This document shows, one piece after another, positions 26,428-35,100 of a stretch of 64,000 nucleotides of DNA. The translations under genes were made by a program, and so were the position numbers. The stretch lies in the NCBI GenBank assembly GCA_947502885.1, contig CANNBP010000007.1:62001-126000 (forward strand). Direction: 5' to 3'. Numbering within the stretch: the first letter of the stretch is position 1; the number at the start of each line of letters is the position of its first letter. The notes under the pieces are model-generated. The model did no database searches. It was given only the letters and a program-made list of their open reading frames with translations, and was not told the DNA's origin. The DNA comes from an uncultured Aquimarina sp. (lineage in GTDB: Bacteria > Bacteroidota > Bacteroidia > Flavobacteriales > Flavobacteriaceae).

Positions 26428-27513
26428 TTACACTATTTTTGCTCCGAATCCTATTTTGTCGCAAATATACTGTCCATTCTGACAATACGCAACTAACTCG
26501 TTAGTAATGAAGTTTAAAACTTTCTCTTTTTCTTGATTTGGGTACAAAACATGCACGTTTGCACCCGCATCTAATGTAAAACAAACTTTAGATCCAGTTA
26601 TTTTGCGATATTCCCAAATTTTTTGAATTACTGATAAAGTATGAGGTTTCATTAATATAAAATAGGGCATTGATGTCATCATCATAGCATGTAGTGTTAG
26701 TGCTTCGCTTTCAACAATACCGATAAAAGCATCTAAATCCCCAGAGATAAGTATCTCTTTTAATGTACTTATGTTTTTTGTTGCTTGATCAAATCGTTGA
26801 TGAGCAAAAGGATGACCATGCATAAGATTATGCCCTACTGTACTACTTACTTGTTTTTCGCCTTTGTCAATAAGTAAAATAGTATCTTGATAGTGTTCAA
26901 AATTTTGGTGTACGGTATCTGGAAATTTGACCGCAAAAGCATCACTACTACCAGTTACATCAGGATGCTCTCCCCATACAGTAACGGGGCCTTCGATACT
27001 CCTGCATGCGCTGCCAGAACCTAAACGTGCTAAAAACGAGGTTTTTCTTAAAAGATCATTATCGGTGATATCGGGTGTAATTTTCTTCTCTAATTGCATT
27101 AAACAATATGCCAAAGCACTCATCCCACTTGCTGAAGAAGCTATTCCACTACTATGCGGAAAAGTATTACTGGTTTCTATTGTAAATGTATAGTGTTTTA
27201 AAAAAGGAACATAACTTTCAATCCTTTCAAAAAAAGCTTGAATTTTTGGTTTAAAATCAGGCTTTGGTTGCCCTTCAAATAAAAGTTCAAAGTCAAAAGT
27301 AGTAGCAAGCACTTCTTTTTTTTTGTATCTTAAGCTTGTTGTTGTTTTGCAATGATCCAATGTAAAACTAATTGATGCATTTTCTGGTAATTGAACAGGT
27401 CGTTTACCCCAATATTTTATTAAAGCAATATTACTTGGCGAAGTACAGGTTATTAGTCCCTCTTTTGGTAATTCTGAAACTATAGAGGTGCTAAATTCGG
27501 AATAATCCATCAT
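26428..27513 (-). CDS. mvaD: Diphosphomevalonate decarboxylase
   Basis: A 361-residue GHMP-superfamily enzyme that makes isopentenyl diphosphate from mevalonate diphosphate using ATP. Family signatures seen: SNIALIKYWGKR near the N-terminus (binding of the diphosphomevalonate substrate), PHSSGIASSASGMSAL (phosphate-binding loop) and SGSACRSIEGPV. A catalytic Asp is expected in TLDAGANVHVLYP near the end. First gene of the operon with the kinase and UbiA genes. A -7 box (27533-27540) lies 19 nt before the start. Two adjacent ATG codons (27513, 27510) are equally possible starts. Confidence 0.93.
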   Translation of the reverse strand: MMDYSEFSTSIVSELPKEGLITCTSPSNIALIKYWGKRPVQLPENASISFTLDHCKTTTSLRYKKKEVLATTFDFELLFEGQPKPDFKPKIQAFFERIESYVPFLKHYTFTIETSNTFPHSSGIASSASGMSALAYCLMQLEKKITPDITDNDLLRKTSFLARLGSGSACRSIEGPVTVWGEHPDVTGSSDAFAVKFPDTVHQNFEHYQDTILLIDKGEKQVSSTVGHNLMHGHPFAHQRFDQATKNISTLKEILISGDLDAFIGIVESEALTLHAMMMTSMPYFILMKPHTLSVIQKIWEYRKITGSKVCFTLDAGANVHVLYPNQEKEKVLNFITNELVAYCQNGQYICDKIGFGAKIV

Positions 27514-27532
27514 TGTTTACGATAATTTTGAA

Positions 27533-27540
27533 CAAAGATA
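27533..27540 (-). promoter_or_regulatory. -7 promoter box (TATCTTTG) of the mevalonate operon
   Basis: Perfect TAnnTTTG on the minus strand, 19 nt before the mvaD ATG. A clear TTG at the proper distance was not found. Confidence 0.5.
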
Positions 27541-27561
27541 AAAGCTATAGTATAGTTTAAG

Positions 27562-27569
27562 TACATTTG
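27562..27569 (+). promoter_or_regulatory. -7 promoter box (TACATTTG) of tspO
   Basis: Perfect TAnnTTTG on the plus strand, 44 nt before the ATG and back to back with the mevalonate promoter box. Confidence 0.45.
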
Positions 27570-27613
27570 TAGCGAAAATAATTGCTATTTTAGTGTTGCA
27601 CTAACAAATTTCA

Positions 27614-28087
27614 ATGAAAAAACGGTTTTTACGTATCGGTATTGCAGTTGTAGCATGTGTTTTGATAGGTTTTTTAAGTAGTATTGCTTCTAAAACTTCT
27701 TTAGACACATGGTATGCGTCTATACAAAAACCATCTTTTACTCCGCCCAATTGGATCTTTGGTCCTGTATGGATTTTACTCTATGTTTTGATGGGTATCG
27801 CGGCTGGAATTGTTTGGAGCAAAGGTTTTTATCATAAATGGGTAAAAACTGCGTTATATCACTTTGGGTTTCAATTGTTGCTTAATGCAGCATGGCCTAT
27901 TTTTTTCTTTGGATTGCAAAACCCGTTTATCGCATTACTGGATATTGTTGCACTTTTTATCCTGTTATTGTTTACGATTAAATGGTTTACGGTGGTTAAT
28001 TCTACCGCGGCATATCTAATGATCCCATATGTTGTTTGGGTTGCTTTTGCAACCGCATTGAATTTTGGTATATGGCAACTAAATTAA
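27614..28087 (+). CDS. tspO: TspO/MBR family membrane protein
   Basis: A 157-residue protein with five predicted membrane spans and the family's typical segments: WYASIQKPSFTPPNWIFGPVW after the first span, then YVLMGIAAGIVW, LLNAAWPIFFFGL and a final WVAFATALNFGIWQLN. The conserved tryptophan-rich pattern (W-Y, P-P-W, P-V-W, A-W) is intact. TspO proteins bind porphyrins and related molecules and have been linked to tetrapyrrole and carotenoid control in bacteria. A TetR gene follows after 27 bp and may share its transcript; divergent from mvaD. Confidence 0.92.
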   Translation: MKKRFLRIGIAVVACVLIGFLSSIASKTSLDTWYASIQKPSFTPPNWIFGPVWILLYVLMGIAAGIVWSKGFYHKWVKTALYHFGFQLLLNAAWPIFFFGLQNPFIALLDIVALFILLLFTIKWFTVVNSTAAYLMIPYVVWVAFATALNFGIWQLN

Positions 28088-28114
28088 ATGAAGAATACGG
28101 AATAGGATTTTTTT

Positions 28115-28687
28115 ATGAGTAAAAAAGCAATAGTCTTACAGACTACACTCGAATTAATAACAAAACAGGGTATCAATGCTACATCGCTTTCGCAAATCAT
28201 TAAAGAGTCTGGTGTGGCAAATGGAACCGTTTATCATCATTTTAAGAATAAAGAAGAAATCATTACCGAGTTGTACTTGATGTTAACTCAAGATTTTGGA
28301 ACAGTCGTTATGCGTAATATTCCAGAAGATGATATAAAAAAACAGTTCACAGTAATGTGGCTTAATTTATTCTATTATTTTGTGAATAATCCATTGGCAT
28401 TTATATTTTCTGAGCAAATAGCCCGCTCTCCAGAGATACCCCAGTCTTTAAAAGATAAGGCAAGGCAATACTATGCCGATATTGAAAGTTACTTTAGAAG
28501 AGGGGTGAAAGAAAAAGTTTTTAAATCCTATAATACATTAGTTATGGAAGAACTTTTCTTCGGTAATGTAGTGTCATTGGTGAAAATTCATGAGAACGAA
28601 CAAGTAAAACTTCAAGAAAAACATATCAATCAGGCGATAGAAATCTCGTGGAGAGGGTTTTTGAAAGATCATACGATTATTCAGTAA
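28115..28687 (+). CDS. TetR/AcrR-family transcriptional regulator
   Basis: A 190-residue protein with the standard N-terminal TetR helix-turn-helix (ITKQGINATSLSQIIKESGVANGTVYHHFKNKEEI) and an all-helical ligand-binding C-terminal part. It probably represses its own gene and neighbours; tspO lies directly upstream on the same strand with 27 bp between, so the two may be co-transcribed. Ligand unknown. Confidence 0.9.
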   Translation: MSKKAIVLQTTLELITKQGINATSLSQIIKESGVANGTVYHHFKNKEEIITELYLMLTQDFGTVVMRNIPEDDIKKQFTVMWLNLFYYFVNNPLAFIFSEQIARSPEIPQSLKDKARQYYADIESYFRRGVKEKVFKSYNTLVMEELFFGNVVSLVKIHENEQVKLQEKHINQAIEISWRGFLKDHTIIQ

Positions 28688-28761
28688 CCTTTGATTTTTT
28701 AAACAGGTTTTAAGAGTATCCAAAGGGCATATCATACGGATATGGTTTTATGCTGAAATAA

Positions 28762-28798
28762 GCTTGCCGAAATACTTTGTGTATATACTTCGACAAGC
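28762..28798. repeat. Imperfect palindrome between tetR and exported protein gene
   Basis: Arms GCTTGCCGAAATA and its near-complement (TATACTTCGACAAGC) around a short loop. The CTTCGACAAGC word is common in REP-like repeats of Flavobacteriia. It lies between convergent genes and could also stop transcription, though no T run follows. Confidence 0.4.
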
Positions 28799-28874
28799 CT
28801 AATCGCACATAGGCATTATCTAGGTTAAATTAGAATATGTTTTTATACTTACTTATGTACAGAAAAACAAGCAA

Positions 28875-29663
28875 TTAATTAAATACAATATTTACGCAAG
28901 AATCTTTGTATAAATCCTTTAGCACATATTGTATTGCTTTTTTGGTATCGGTAGTTTGTCCTATTCCTCCTCCTTTAAGGGTTAATTTTCCTGTATCTCT
29001 GTTCCAGTAATATTCTTTATTCTGAGATTTAACAATACGTTTACTATTTTTGGTAGTTACCTGAAAAGCATTAAGCTGTTGACTATATTCTATGCCAGAC
29101 GGAAAATACACTTCGGTTACAAATTTTGTATTTCCTTTTTCATAGACATAGCAGACACATTCTCCAATATCTTTGGCTTCAGATACCCTTACCATATTAT
29201 TTTGTACAATTTTCCAGCTACCTTTTACTTTAATAGCCACCAGATTCATTACCATGGTCCCTTTTTCTGCTAATTTATTCGCAATTGAGGACTCAAAATT
29301 AATGATAGCCGATATTGTACCTGCCAATTCCTTTTGATTCTGAAAAATAACTTTATCCAACGTCAATTTAAAATTATAATTGTTATCGTTAACAATGTCA
29401 TTTAATTGAGATGAGATATCTTTTTTGAGATAATCTTTTCTTACCAATGCTCCTGATAAGTTTACATATACAGTGTTTCCACTATATTTAGAATCAAATA
29501 ATTCAAGAACATCCTCTTTTTGAGTTCCTTGATTTAGCGCATTCATTTTGTTGATATAATCAACTAATAGCTTTTTTACGGGGTCTTTTTCGTTAAATTC
29601 TTTACTTTGAACAATGTTGCTATATAGAAATAAGAATAAAAGAATAAATGTAATTTTTTTCAT
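28875..29663 (-). CDS. Exported protein of unknown function with SnoaL-like part
   Basis: A 262-residue protein with a signal peptide (MKKITFILLFLFLYSNIVQS). Residues about 25-155 resemble an NTF2/SnoaL-like fold, with helices first, then alternating strands ending in a GSWKIVQNNMV strand, as in many small exported 'nuclear transport factor 2' proteins. The C-terminal 100 residues contain ECVCYVYEKGNTKFVTEV and several aromatic/Lys-rich strands that I do not recognise. No enzyme motif. It stands alone, convergent with tetR. Confidence 0.7.
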   Translation of the reverse strand: MKKITFILLFLFLYSNIVQSKEFNEKDPVKKLLVDYINKMNALNQGTQKEDVLELFDSKYSGNTVYVNLSGALVRKDYLKKDISSQLNDIVNDNNYNFKLTLDKVIFQNQKELAGTISAIINFESSIANKLAEKGTMVMNLVAIKVKGSWKIVQNNMVRVSEAKDIGECVCYVYEKGNTKFVTEVYFPSGIEYSQQLNAFQVTTKNSKRIVKSQNKEYYWNRDTGKLTLKGGGIGQTTDTKKAIQYVLKDLYKDSCVNIVFN

Positions 29664-29738
29664 GTTGTTGAGGTATTGTTTACGTTCTAATAAGATACGA
29701 AAAATTACTCAAAATAGCTAATGAAGAAAGCGTTGTTT

Positions 29739-30293
29739 TTATGTTAAATTACTTATTTCTAGAATTTTGTAAATTGTTTTTAAGTTTCTGGTTGTGGCTT
29801 TAGAATTTAATTTTTTCTCAAAAAAATTATTATTCAATTTAGTTTTTCCATATCCATTTCCAGCATAGAAGTAAACCACTTTGTTAGTAACTACGAATTC
29901 TTCTGAGTCATGTGATTGTGAGGTTAATTCTTCTAGGTTTAAAGAATTCGGGGGAGAAGAAAGTAAGGTAAAATACATTTTTTTTCCTTCTATTTCTTCG
30001 TTTTCAATTCTTTTGGCAAAAGGGTTGTCTTTGTAAATATCAGCTAATGTTTTTGGAGTTAAAACAAGTACAGGAACTTCAAAGTCGTAATGTTTTAGAA
30101 TTGCTTCAGAAATGAGGCCACCAAGTATTGTTAGTTTGGTTTCTTGATAAGTAAAAACAATGTTCCCGCTTTGGATATAGGTTGTGACAGAAGTTAATCC
30201 AATGTCTTCTAAAATCGTTTTGAGTTCTGCCATTTTAATCTTTTTCTGTCCACTTACGTTAATTCCGCGAAGCAAAGCTATGTATGTGTTCAT
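29739..30293 (-). CDS. DUF1697 family protein
   Basis: A 184-residue cytoplasmic protein starting with YIALLRGINVSGQKKIKMAEL, the hallmark N-terminus of DUF1697, followed by a TYIQSGNIVF strand and a PVLVLTP segment. Function is unknown in all members I can recall. It starts 25 bp downstream of the flavoprotein gene's stop on the same strand, so the two may be one transcript. Confidence 0.9.
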   Translation of the reverse strand: MNTYIALLRGINVSGQKKIKMAELKTILEDIGLTSVTTYIQSGNIVFTYQETKLTILGGLISEAILKHYDFEVPVLVLTPKTLADIYKDNPFAKRIENEEIEGKKMYFTLLSSPPNSLNLEELTSQSHDSEEFVVTNKVVYFYAGNGYGKTKLNNNFFEKKLNSKATTRNLKTIYKILEISNLT

Positions 30294-30318
30294 AATGGAT
30301 CTTTTTATAAAGGTAAAA

Positions 30319-31527
30319 CTATTTGGATGTTATGGCTTGTGCTGCAATAAAAGCACCAGTCCATGCATTCTGAAAATTAAATCCTCCGGTAATCGCATCA
30401 ATATTTAATACTTCGCCAGCAAAGTATAAACCTTCATGTTTTTTACTTTCAAAGGTTTTAAAGTTAACTTGTTTAAGGTCAATGCCTCCCGCGGTTACAA
30501 ACTCTTCTTTAAATGTACTTTTTCCTTTTACAGAAAAAACACCTTGTGTAAGTTCATAGGACAATTTTTGTAATGCAGTTTTATTGATATCTGCCCACTT
30601 GTCATTTTTGATTCCTACGGTCAAAACCAAACTTTGCCATAGTCTTTTTGGAATACCAAATTGCGCATATTTATGAAGTTGTTGTTTTGGGTATTGATTC
30701 TTTAGATCAATAAGTTCATTAAAAATCTCTTGTTGACTATATTGTGGAAGCCAATTAACAATGATGTCAAAATTATAATCCTTGGCATTAAGTTCTATGG
30801 CACCCCACGCAGATAGTTTTAAAATAGCGGGCCCACTCATTCCCCAATGTGTAATTAACAATGGTCCCTCACTTGATAATTTAGACTGTATAACTTTTAC
30901 AGATGCGTGAGTGGCAATACCAGGTAGACCTTTAATTCTTGGATCTTTAATGTTAAATGTAAATAAAGATGGTACTGCGGTTATGGTTTGATACCCCAAT
31001 TGTTGTAGGTGATTCCAAATTTTAGGATTACTACCTGTAGCAATCATTAGTTTATGGGTGGTAAACATTCCCTGACTGGTCTTTATACTCCAGGAATTGT
31101 TTTCAGAATAAAAATCCTTAACCGAATGATTTGTGAGTACTTTAATCCCCAATCTTCGGGTTTCTGATAAAAAACAATCGATGATAGATTGAGAAGAATC
31201 AGAAACAGGAAATATTCTCCCGTCATCTTCGATTTTTAATGCAACACCTCTACGATCAAACCAATCCATAGTATCACCAGTCATAAACGTATGGAAAGGG
31301 CCTTTAAGCTCTTTTTCACCTCTAGGGTAATTTTTACTAAGTTCATTTGGGATAAATTCGGCATGAGTTACATTGCATCTTCCTCCGCCAGAAATTCTAA
31401 CTTTAGACAATACTTCTTTACCACGTTCTAGAATAGCAATTTTTAAATCTGGTGCTTGTTCGGCTACATTAATAGCAGTAAAAAAACCAGCAGCGCCACC
31501 CCCAACAATAATCAAATCATAGTTCAT
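30319..31527 (-). CDS. BaiN/HI0933-like FAD-binding flavoprotein
   Basis: A 402-residue flavoprotein. It starts with DLIIVGGGAAGFFTAINVAE, the dinucleotide-binding motif for FAD, then has SGGGRCNVTHAE, the family motif of BaiN/HI0933-like proteins (YhiN family), and closes with GLYFAGEVLNIDAITGGFNFQNAW, the C-terminal FAD motif. Full length for the family. Substrate unknown for most members; some reduce alpha/beta-unsaturated compounds. The MITE-like element lies just upstream of its start. Confidence 0.9.
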   Translation of the reverse strand: MNYDLIIVGGGAAGFFTAINVAEQAPDLKIAILERGKEVLSKVRISGGGRCNVTHAEFIPNELSKNYPRGEKELKGPFHTFMTGDTMDWFDRRGVALKIEDDGRIFPVSDSSQSIIDCFLSETRRLGIKVLTNHSVKDFYSENNSWSIKTSQGMFTTHKLMIATGSNPKIWNHLQQLGYQTITAVPSLFTFNIKDPRIKGLPGIATHASVKVIQSKLSSEGPLLITHWGMSGPAILKLSAWGAIELNAKDYNFDIIVNWLPQYSQQEIFNELIDLKNQYPKQQLHKYAQFGIPKRLWQSLVLTVGIKNDKWADINKTALQKLSYELTQGVFSVKGKSTFKEEFVTAGGIDLKQVNFKTFESKKHEGLYFAGEVLNIDAITGGFNFQNAWTGAFIAAQAITSK

Positions 31528-31595
31528 ACAGCAAAATTCGTAAAATCTCTGTTGATTTTACTGGTTTTTGAAGAAAAACGATAGGTATTATTATA

Positions 31596-31755
31596 GAAGT
31601 GGTTTAAACTTTTTTCAATTTGCTAAAAAAATACTTTTTTGCACCCATATTTCATAATTTTTGACTTCCGTAGCGCTGCTATGCAACTAAAAAATACTTT
31701 ATACGGTCACAAAACTGCTATTTTTCACTTAAATCAAAAAAGTTTAAACCACTTC
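31596..31755. mobile_element. MITE-like element with perfect 20-bp inverted ends
   Basis: The ends at 31596-31615 and 31736-31755 are perfect 20-bp inverted repeats (GAAGTGGTTTAAACTTTTTT). The element is 160 bp, too short for a transposase, and is bordered on both sides by ATA, which may be a 3-bp target duplication. The open frame that crosses it (31639-31860) lacks protein character. It is probably a non-autonomous element moved in trans by an insertion sequence elsewhere in the genome. Confidence 0.65.
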
Positions 31756-31879
31756 ATAGTTATAAGTAGCATGCTACTACATATGCCAAATAAAAGAATA
31801 CAAAATAGAAATGTTTTTAAGGGAGAGCTCTATAATGATATGGGGATAGGGTATCTTTAGAAGCGGTACATATTATTCA

Positions 31880-31930
31880 AAAACCCTTCGGAACTTGTCT
31901 TGAGCCCTTACGGGCACTGTCGAAAGGCTT
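31880..31930. repeat. Degenerate REP-like repeat
   Basis: Contains CCCTTCGG...TGTCTTGAGCCC and GGGCACTGTCGAAAGG, a worn version of the flavobacterial CTTCGA/CTCAGGACAGT-type palindromic repeat seen intact at 32119-32166. Lies between the MITE-like element and the palindromic repeat copy at 31941. Confidence 0.4.
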
Positions 31931-31940
31931 AGGGAGACAT

Positions 31941-32092
31941 TCGTTTTCAACAATTAAACTTAAAAAACGTCAATTCGAGTGTTTTGTCGTAATGTAATGA
32001 AGACAAAATGTATCGAGAATAGTTGTCTCTAAATCCTATTCTCGATACACTTCTTCCTATGGTCGAAGCACTCGAATTGACGAATTTAGAAC
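31941..32092. repeat. Palindromic repeat R1, left copy flanking the third CHAT gene
   Basis: Outer arms at 31968-31981 and 32069-32082 are perfectly complementary (CGTCAATTCGAGTG), and so are inner arms at 32009-32022 and 32036-32049 (TGTATCGAGAATAG). The whole ~150-bp segment is found again in the same orientation at about 35655-35805, with only scattered differences. No coding capacity. Confidence 0.8.
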
Positions 32093-32118
32093 AAAAAACA
32101 TAACAAATCTTAATTATA

Positions 32119-32166
32119 CTGTCATGCTGAGCCCTTCGATAGGCTCAGGACAGGCACCGTCGAAGT
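32119..32166. repeat. REP-like palindrome overlapping the 3' end of the third CHAT gene
   Basis: CTGAGCC (32127-32133) and GGCTCAG (32142-32148) form a hairpin within the typical flavobacterial GTCATGCTGAGC...AGGACAGGC repeat. Read on the minus strand it gives the last codons of the CHAT protein (PVLSLSKGSA). Confidence 0.75.
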
Positions 32167-35100
32167 ATGTTTTCTTCTGTACCAAAATACACTCAAAACC
32201 AACACTAAAACACCACAAATCCCCAACAACCAATACCACTCTGTGTTATTCTTAAAATGAATTGGAGCAGGGTCACCCACCAAATAAAACCCTGCCCAAT
32301 ATACCGGTTGGGTGCGATGGATGTTTGCAGTCTCTAAATAGTCTAATTTTGCCTGTTGTAATGCCTTAGCCTTGTTCATACCAGCTTTGAGATGCGTATA
32401 AAAATATTGCATCAACTCTGGAGTAGTGTTGTCTGATACCTCCCAACTGCTTAAGAGTAAACTTTTGGTTCCTGCATACTGAAACGCACTACCCAAACTC
32501 ATAATCCCTTCTCCTTGGGCAATAGTACCGCTACCTGTATTACACGCACTTAATACGGTAAGTTCGGCAGGAATATCCATGGCAAACAACTCATGGCCAT
32601 ATAAGAGGTTATCTTCTATCGTGTCTTTGGTTTTGGTAAAATAGAGTTTAGAATTCTGTGGGTGTTTGTGATCTACATCACCATGTAGTGCCAAATGTAG
32701 AATGTTATATGTCCCAGCATTTTTCTTAAAATTAGCCTCAATGGCTTGCGATCCATAATAATATTGCCCATCAATGATATTAGATATGGCTTTGATCTCT
32801 TTACGGGTACCCGGTAGATCATCTCCCAGATCTCTTAAGGTTGCCAAACGCATAGCTTTATCACTTGTGGTATTGGCTATTTGGGTGCTATCAGAAAACG
32901 AAAACGCCAGACATTCTTGTCTTTTTTGATCATTGATAGACTTGTTTTTATTTCTGGCAAATAACAGATTGGCTGCATTGGCATACGAAATCGCAAAGTC
33001 TTTAAGTAGATAAGGTAATTTTATGGGATTGTTGGATGTTGTATTTTGAGTAAGTAATAACTCAAAATTAAGATGCCACAAAGCTCCATCGGGAATGATA
33101 ATCAATTGATCGCCTACCAATTGATTTTTTATGAGAGCTAACAATTGCGTGTATAAATTCTGTCCTAGTGTTTTATATTCTTGTAGTTCTTTTGAGGTAA
33201 TATGTTTACGAAACTTTTCTATCTGCCCGGTAAGATTAGGCGTTACCAGTTTTTGCACCTTGGTGTGTTGTTTAGAAATCGCAAATGCATAGGTAATACT
33301 ATCTGAAGTAAAAAACTCGACTACTGTAGTGCTATCATCTAGATGTTGTTGTATTTCTGTAAGGGATACCAACTTTTTGTTATAAGTAAGCTTATGATAC
33401 TTTGGATATTGGGTTGCTATCACTCGAGTCAAAGAATCTTGTCGTTCTGTAATGGTAAAAAGTGCATTCTCAAACCGGGTGATTTTTGCTGTATCTATTT
33501 TTTGATTTGCATACGCTTTGGTGATTTGGGATTGATAAAATGCACGATCGATACGCAATTCTTTTTCTAGAGCGGTTATGGTATTGGGTAATCCTGCTAC
33601 TTTTTTAGCATTGTTGCCATTTACTAATTCTTTTAAGGTATTGGCTTTACTCTTCTCGGCATAATAAAAGGCTTGTTCTAATGAGTGCCGATTTTTTTGT
33701 AAATCATGTAATTCTAATTGCGTGGCAATGGCTACTTTATAAATGTCTTTTGCTTTTTGGGCAAAATCTACCTTGTCTTGATAAGAGGTAAAGGTTTCTC
33801 GTATATAATCAATGATACGATCGGCTTGTTGATAGATTGCTATAGCCTTAGTTAGGCGTTCTGGATTCTGATCTTGCTTATAGAGCAAGTTATATACCTT
33901 GGCTTTGCCTTGTAACGAACTTAATACAATGTTTTGATTGAAATGTTGATCTATAGGTGTACTGTCTTGTTTTTGTGGGTTTGTATTGGCTTTGATCGCT
34001 TTCTCATAATACGCTAAACTAGTTTGATATTTTTTTTGAGCAATATATACCTGAGCAAGATTATTATAAGATACTCCTATTTTGGGGTGTTGATCTCCAA
34101 ACAATTGTTGTTGCATTACCAAGGCTTTTTGGTAGTTCATTAAGGCGGTAGGATATTCTTTTTTGTTGAAAAACAAATCCCCTAAACTTGTGTAAGAGTT
34201 GGCTATTTCTGGATGAGTACTACCATAAATATTAGTGCGAATACTTAATGCTTTTGTGTAATGATCTAGAGCCTTTCTATATTCCTTCATTGCCACAAAT
34301 AATAATCCAAGGTCATGATAAGAATCGGCTAGATTCGAATGATTCTTGTCAAGGGCTTTCAGCCGAATTTTTAAAGCTTTGTTGTAATACTTCAATGCTC
34401 TTGTATAATCTTTTTTTAAACGGTATATATTTGCAATATTATTATATCTACGAGCTATACTATTATTATATTTTTGTGCTTTATTAAGGCTATTATCGAT
34501 TTCTTTGTGTCTAAGAATTTTTACTGAAGATTTTTCAAGGTATATTAAGGCTTTATTGTATTCTCCTAAATATTTATAAACCACTCCAATGTTGTTATAA
34601 ATATTTGATGCAATTTTATTTGCATAATTTTTAGAGAAGTTCGTGATTTTAAGTGCTCGTTTGTAATACTGTAACGCTTTGTTATATTCTCCTTTTTGTT
34701 TATAACAGATCCCAATTGAGTTAAAAATTGAATATCTTTTAAAATGGTCTTCTCCATAAGTTTGAGTCAGAATAGATGCATTCTTTTTTAGATTGACAAG
34801 CGCTTTATCATATTCCCCAGTTTTTCTATATAGTTTACCTAAGGCTTCAAAAACTATGGCTGTTTGTACATGGTTTTTTCCAAGTATTTTTTCTCTAATA
34901 GTCAAAGTTTTAAATAAACAAAGTGCTGCTTTTTGATATTCTTCTTTTTCATAATGAGTAACCCCTATATCACAATATAAAGAAGCTATTGTTAAAGGGT
35001 TAACCTTTGAGTTTTTTTTCATAATAGACAGGGATTTTTTAAAATAATCCTTTGCTTTATCAAATTTTCGTTGATAATAAACTATCAGCCCAATTTTGTA

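Noticed and set aside
31639..31860. Open frame of 73 codons
   Set aside because: It begins inside the MITE-like element and runs across its inverted end; composition is not protein-like.
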